Source of the DNA: Coturnix japonica
Lineage: Eukaryota; Chordata; Aves; Galliformes; Phasianidae
Direction of reading: 5' to 3'
Assembly: GCF_001577835.2 (NCBI RefSeq)
Contig: NC_029518.1
Coordinates: 73,633,958 to 73,697,957 of the forward strand
DNA length: 64,000 bases
Below, piece after piece: positions 60,441 through 64,000 of the stretch (its first letter is position 1; each line of letters starts with the position of its first letter). A model generated the notes under the pieces. The model was not told the origin of the DNA. It did not search any database and saw only the letters and a list, made by a program, of their open reading frames with translations. The position numbers were made by a program, and so were the translations under genes.

Positions 60441-63224
60441 TATGAACATTATGCCCAAGGAAGTCAAAATATTAGGTCTAACTTGTAATCTCTTACTTTA
60501 CTCTTCTTCGTTTGCCTTGGTAGCACGTAGGTAACTACTGGGATTCTTAGACTTTGCGTTTCCTGGAAGCTGCCAATGTGTCATGTGTTCAAAGACAAAG
60601 CCACAGTGTCCCTGTCTGACACTTGTCAGGGCGGTGTTGCTGTCCCAGTGCTGTGTGCCGTGTGTTGGAGCTGACCACCTGTGCCCTGGTCCTTCAGTGA
60701 CATCCGTTCCACACAACTGCTAGTGTTCAGATCTGGAAAGCAATGCCTCTCGTTTCCAAGTGCCAGCCAGGCACTTTCCAAATCCCACCCTGTTGAGGCA
60801 GTGCCCAAAGCATGAGATTATAGGCTTCCTGGAAGCAGGCGGTGTTAGGACATCCTACTTGTGAATGAATCTTTCCTGGAGAAATTAATGTGGGAAACTA
60901 GGATGTGTCTCTGTCTTACGCAGGAGCTTTTAAAACAAAATCCTTTGTGTGTGTCCATCTTCCTTCCAGCCTTGTTAAAATCTGCACAGCTGTAGCAAAG
61001 CAGAGGGCCCCTTGGGTACTTTTAAATTGCTTTGGGCTATTTGGAGAGCTGTTGGTTGTGATTAGCTGAGTCAGAGGGAAGAGTTATCGCCTTAAAACTT
61101 GAATGTGAAGAATTCTTTGTAGCCTTTGCCTCTGAAGGTCACATTGGTACTGAAACCACAGTGTCAGCAGCCTGGTTTTGCTTTAATTATGAATGTTAAA
61201 CCTTGAAGAACACAAGGTTTGTCTTTTTATAGAAATCTTTGACAATCTAATGTCAGGTAACATCTGCTTGAGTCTGCCAAGTAGCAGAAAATGCCTGAAA
61301 ATCTGATCCTACCTTGGTCCTACATAAGACCAATATCTTTTGTATTTGCTTTATAGAAATTCTATATTTGTTACTGTGTGTTGCTCTCTGCAACTCAACT
61401 AATTTTGAAGAGTTAGAAAGGAAGAGGGCAACAGTGCAGAAGCCTTCATCAATGTCCCAACAATAATAACAACAAATACATACCAAGGTAGTCCTATGAG
61501 GGGCTGTATCAGCCTAGTTACAATCAGTTACTTATAAATAAAATGACATTTTTGAGTGCTTGTGTCTGTGTTGAACAGCCTGCCAAAAGAAAACTCTTGC
61601 TTGGTAGGGGAAGGAAGTGAATGGTCAAGCTACTTTTATTCCAGCTGTCTTTTTAGCAATGTGGTCAATGTATGGACTCCTAAGATAGAAGGCCCCAGTT
61701 ACATATCTTCCTTGGATCAGCAGAAGTACTTTCATGTTACAGTTCCATGCATTTTAGCTCACAGAATATGATTTAATTAACATAGTATGCCTTAAATGGG
61801 AGCTCTTGATGGTTTTGATTTAGATGGACTGTGATCATAAGCCTGATAAGAATCCATATCCTTATATGACCTGGGTCGCAAATAAGAAACTCTTTTCTTC
61901 TGCTCAACCAGCACATGAATTATAGTAATAATGTCTGTTGCTTGAGCTTATGCCAATTTCTGCTGTTGGAAATAGTTGTTCTCATTTTATGTTGGAAATA
62001 AGTAAGCAGAAATAAAAGCATGACTCGTAACTAATGAAGCTAAGGGGTTTTTATTATTATTATTATAGCAATTAATTTGAAAGAAAATGGATAGGATTTC
62101 TTCTTCCTAAACCCTGATTTCAGGTAAATGTGACCTCAAAGAAGCAAACTTAATACTAGAGTTACGTGCGAGACTAACTGATAGTGCTTGGATGTCACAG
62201 GATGAAATGGTGAGATGTTTTAAGTAATGTTGGAGGGCCAGGAAGATCATTGATGACCTCAATGATTCTCTTGGGAAAATATGAAAGATTGAGACGTGAT
62301 ATTTTTGGAAGAAATGAGAATATGAGAATCTAGGAGAAGCTTAAATGTCACGTCCACCTATCCCACTGCTCCAGGGCTTTCTACTTTGACTGGTAGGCTG
62401 AAAGTGAACTCAGGTGTTTGTGTATCATTTTAAACCCTGTTAAAAAAAGATTAAACTATTAATCAGAAACAGAAGAACAGCCCTGTTCAGTCAGGCTTAA
62501 ACAAAACAGCCTAGCAGTGAGTTTTGATTACGAGTTTCATTATTTTTCAATGCAATGTATGTTAAAATTAATCTGTTAGGAAAAATGTGTTTCACTTTGC
62601 TTCTAATGAAATACCTTTGCTCTGTGGCTGCAAGATGCCATTTCTCTTCTTTTTCTCTACGACTGTGCTTTATGAGTGGTATTTTTAATACTGAACTCAG
62701 CTCAGTTCAGATGGTTTTCCATCTTTGTGTTTTTTCATTGCACCTTTCTGAGGCAGCCCATCGGGCTGGGAAGTGCTCTGCTTTGGGATGTAGTTTATTA
62801 TTTCTGTACTGTGCCAAACACTGATTTTCTGTCTTTGACACAGATTATTCGTCAGCAGCTCTGGCACCAGCACAAGCACTTTAATATCAGGACTTGAGTG
62901 CCCTGCTACTGCAGTGAGCTGGGAAGTGGTGTTCTGGCAGCGCTGTACTGCAGGGTCAGGCAGAGGTAAGATCTGCAGTGCAGAAACCAGAGGCTAGCAG
63001 AGTATTTTCCTAAAGGGCAAGAAGATTCTTCCTTCGGATTCAAATAGGTTCGTGTTCATACACTTCTAGTGTTCCTTCCCTTTCTGCAATTATACACCGT
63101 GAATCACTTAACTGACTTTTGAGTTCTATTTGCATGTATATATGCAAATATAAATATATTTGTGTTTATATATATATATAAATATATAGATATATTGATA
63201 CCCTCAGCGCCTCAGCCCACCTAA
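60441..63224. other. Intergenic DNA between TMEM30A and COX7A2
   Basis: I see no gene, tRNA or recognisable repeat here. The right edge (63130-63195) is an AT-rich microsatellite of TATA/AAATATA type immediately before the COX7A2 CpG island. Confidence 0.6.
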
Positions 63225-63530
63225 GCCTGCCGCTCTTATCCCCGCCCCCTCGGCCCTGACCCCCCTACACCCTCAGCGCTGCCGGCCGCCATTTCCTCGC
63301 CGCCCACTGTTGCGGGGCGGTGCTTCGTGCCGTTTCCGCTTCCTCTGCCCTTGCTGCCGGCAGGAGGTGAAGGGACCAAGAGCCGAGATGTGGCGGAATC
63401 TGCTGGTGAGCTGCCCGGGCCCACGGGATGGCCTGAGGGGCGGCGAGGGCAGCGGGGCCGGGTGGGGGGAGCCCTGCTGAGTGCAGAGCCGGGCTGGGCG
63501 CTGGGGCTGTGGGCGGGGGACTCTGAGACT
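63225..63530 (+). promoter_or_regulatory. COX7A2: COX7A2 CpG-island promoter
   Basis: The CG-dense block begins abruptly after an AT microsatellite. It contains a YY1-type site GCCGCCATTT (63285-63294), a GC box GGGGCGG (from 63313) and an ETS/GABP-type CCGCTTCCTC (63336-63345). YY1 and GABP (NRF-2) control of nuclear cytochrome oxidase genes is well established. There is no TATA box close to the ATG. Confidence 0.8.
63388..63405 (+). CDS. COX7A2: COX7A2 coding exon 1
   Basis: Six codons, MWRNLL, with ATG in context GCCGAGATGTGG. The donor is GTGAGC at 63406. Such a tiny first coding exon is usual for COX7A genes. Confidence 0.92.
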
Positions 63531-63667
63531 CTGTATCGCTGTGGATATAACTTAAAGTTAAAAATACTGTTTTTTAGAGTCTTCGTCAAGTTTCCCAGAG
63601 GACCATAAGCACTGCTACGCGCAGGCCGCTGGAGAATAGAGTTCCTGAGAAACAAAAGCTCTTCCAG
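63388..63667 (+). CDS. COX7A2: COX7A2, cytochrome c oxidase subunit 7A2 (first two coding exons, rest beyond window)
   Basis: Exon 1 is 63388-63405 (MWRNLL, donor CTG|GTGAGC) and exon 2 is 63578-63667 (SLRQVSQRTISTATRR, then VPEKQKLFQ, donor CAG|GTATTG), both phase 0. Together they give 36 of about 83 residues: the cleavable mitochondrial presequence (basic, hydroxylated, no acidic residue up to about residue 24) and the start of the mature chain, which matches human (RTISTASRR, VPEKQKLFQ). The protein is a small nuclear-encoded subunit of complex IV in the inner membrane; the 7A paralogues also influence complex IV dimers and supercomplexes. COX7A1 or COX7A2L are less likely given sequence and synteny. 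Confidence 0.93.
63578..63667 (+). CDS. COX7A2: COX7A2 coding exon 2
   Basis: 30 codons after the acceptor TTTTTTAG (63570-63577). Using the AG two bases later would break the frame, so the first AG is chosen. It encodes the rest of the presequence and the start of the mature subunit. Confidence 0.92.
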
Positions 63668-63694
63668 GTATTGAGAGAACACTGGCAATATTGT

Positions 63695-64000
63695 CAGATT
63701 TAGACTTGAAAGGGACCTCTGAAGGCCATCTAGTCCAACTCCCCTGCAATAAACAGGGTCGTCACAGCTATATCAGGTTGTCCAGGGCTTGATCCAGCCT
63801 CACCTTGAAAGTCTCCAGGGACAGGGCATCCACCACATCACTAGGCAACCTGTTCCAGTGCCTCACCACCCTCCCTGTAAAAGACTTTTTCTTACTACTA
63901 ATGTAAATCTACCCCCTTTAAGATCGAAACCACTTCCCCTTGTGCTGTCACCCCAGGCCTTCCTTTTAAGAGTCTGTCCCCTTATTTCCTGTAGCTTCCT
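63695..64000 (-). mobile_element. CR1 LINE 3' end running off the window
   Basis: It contains CATCTAGTCCAACTCCCCTGC and subsequent CR1 3' blocks on the minus strand, inside COX7A2 intron 2. The octamer tail is worn. The element continues past the right edge. Confidence 0.85.

Noticed and set aside
63236-63688. 150-codon minus-strand frame over the COX7A2 promoter
   Set aside because: It is a GC-driven open frame opposite a real promoter and two real exons.
1-64000. Endogenous retrovirus or LTR element, CRISPR array, bacterial-type operon
   Set aside because: No LTR pair, gag/pol blocks, spacer arrays or prokaryotic gene organisation were recognised anywhere in the window.

Overview
The window reads as bird nuclear DNA, probably from a galliform. 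It carries three consecutive host genes, all on the plus strand, in the order FILIP1 - TMEM30A - COX7A2. This is the order and relative orientation of these genes in human 6q14. Exons were recognised by matching translated blocks to the vertebrate proteins from memory and by checking splice sites and reading phase by hand. Interspersed repeats are almost all CR1 LINE fragments, mostly 5'-truncated 3' ends with octamer tails. I saw no L1 or Alu-like sequence and nothing I could call an endogenous retrovirus.

Layout. 1-32572: 3' part of FILIP1 (filamin-A-interacting protein), with a 179-nt coiled-coil exon (2254-2432), a 21.3-kb intron, a 2.8-kb main coding exon (23725-26530) and a last coding exon (32366-32572). 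The 5' coding exon or exons lie upstream of the window. Inside the big intron is an unexplained split CpG island (about 17080-17960) with a good splice donor. It is well placed to be the promoter of the short FILIP isoform. 32573-44900: FILIP1 3'UTR and AT-rich intergenic DNA, with one 10-N assembly gap. 44956-45027: an intact tRNA-Gly(TCC) gene on the minus strand with a Pol III terminator. 46590-58141: TMEM30A (CDC50A, the P4-ATPase flippase subunit), seven coding exons and 373 codons, with a CpG-island promoter and an intron 1 packed with CR1 copies. Its last intron has a perfect U12-type (minor spliceosome) donor. 58142-about 60230: TMEM30A 3'UTR. 63225-end: CpG-island promoter and first two coding exons of COX7A2, a cytochrome c oxidase subunit; the gene runs off the right edge.

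The most unusual object is a short element at about 60255-60440. Two tandem tRNA-like units, each with recognisable A and B boxes, are fused to a CR1-like 3' tail. This is the architecture of a CR1-mobilised (here dimeric) SINE, a class that is scarce in birds and that I do not know from galliforms. Other leads are the U12 intron, the alternative FILIP1 promoter, N-glycosylation sequon turnover in TMEM30A, and near-identical inverted CR1 pairs within and around TMEM30A.

The three genes are neighbours by ancient synteny rather than by shared pathway. FILIP1 acts on the actin/filamin cytoskeleton, TMEM30A on lipid asymmetry of secretory and plasma membranes, and COX7A2 in the mitochondrial inner membrane.
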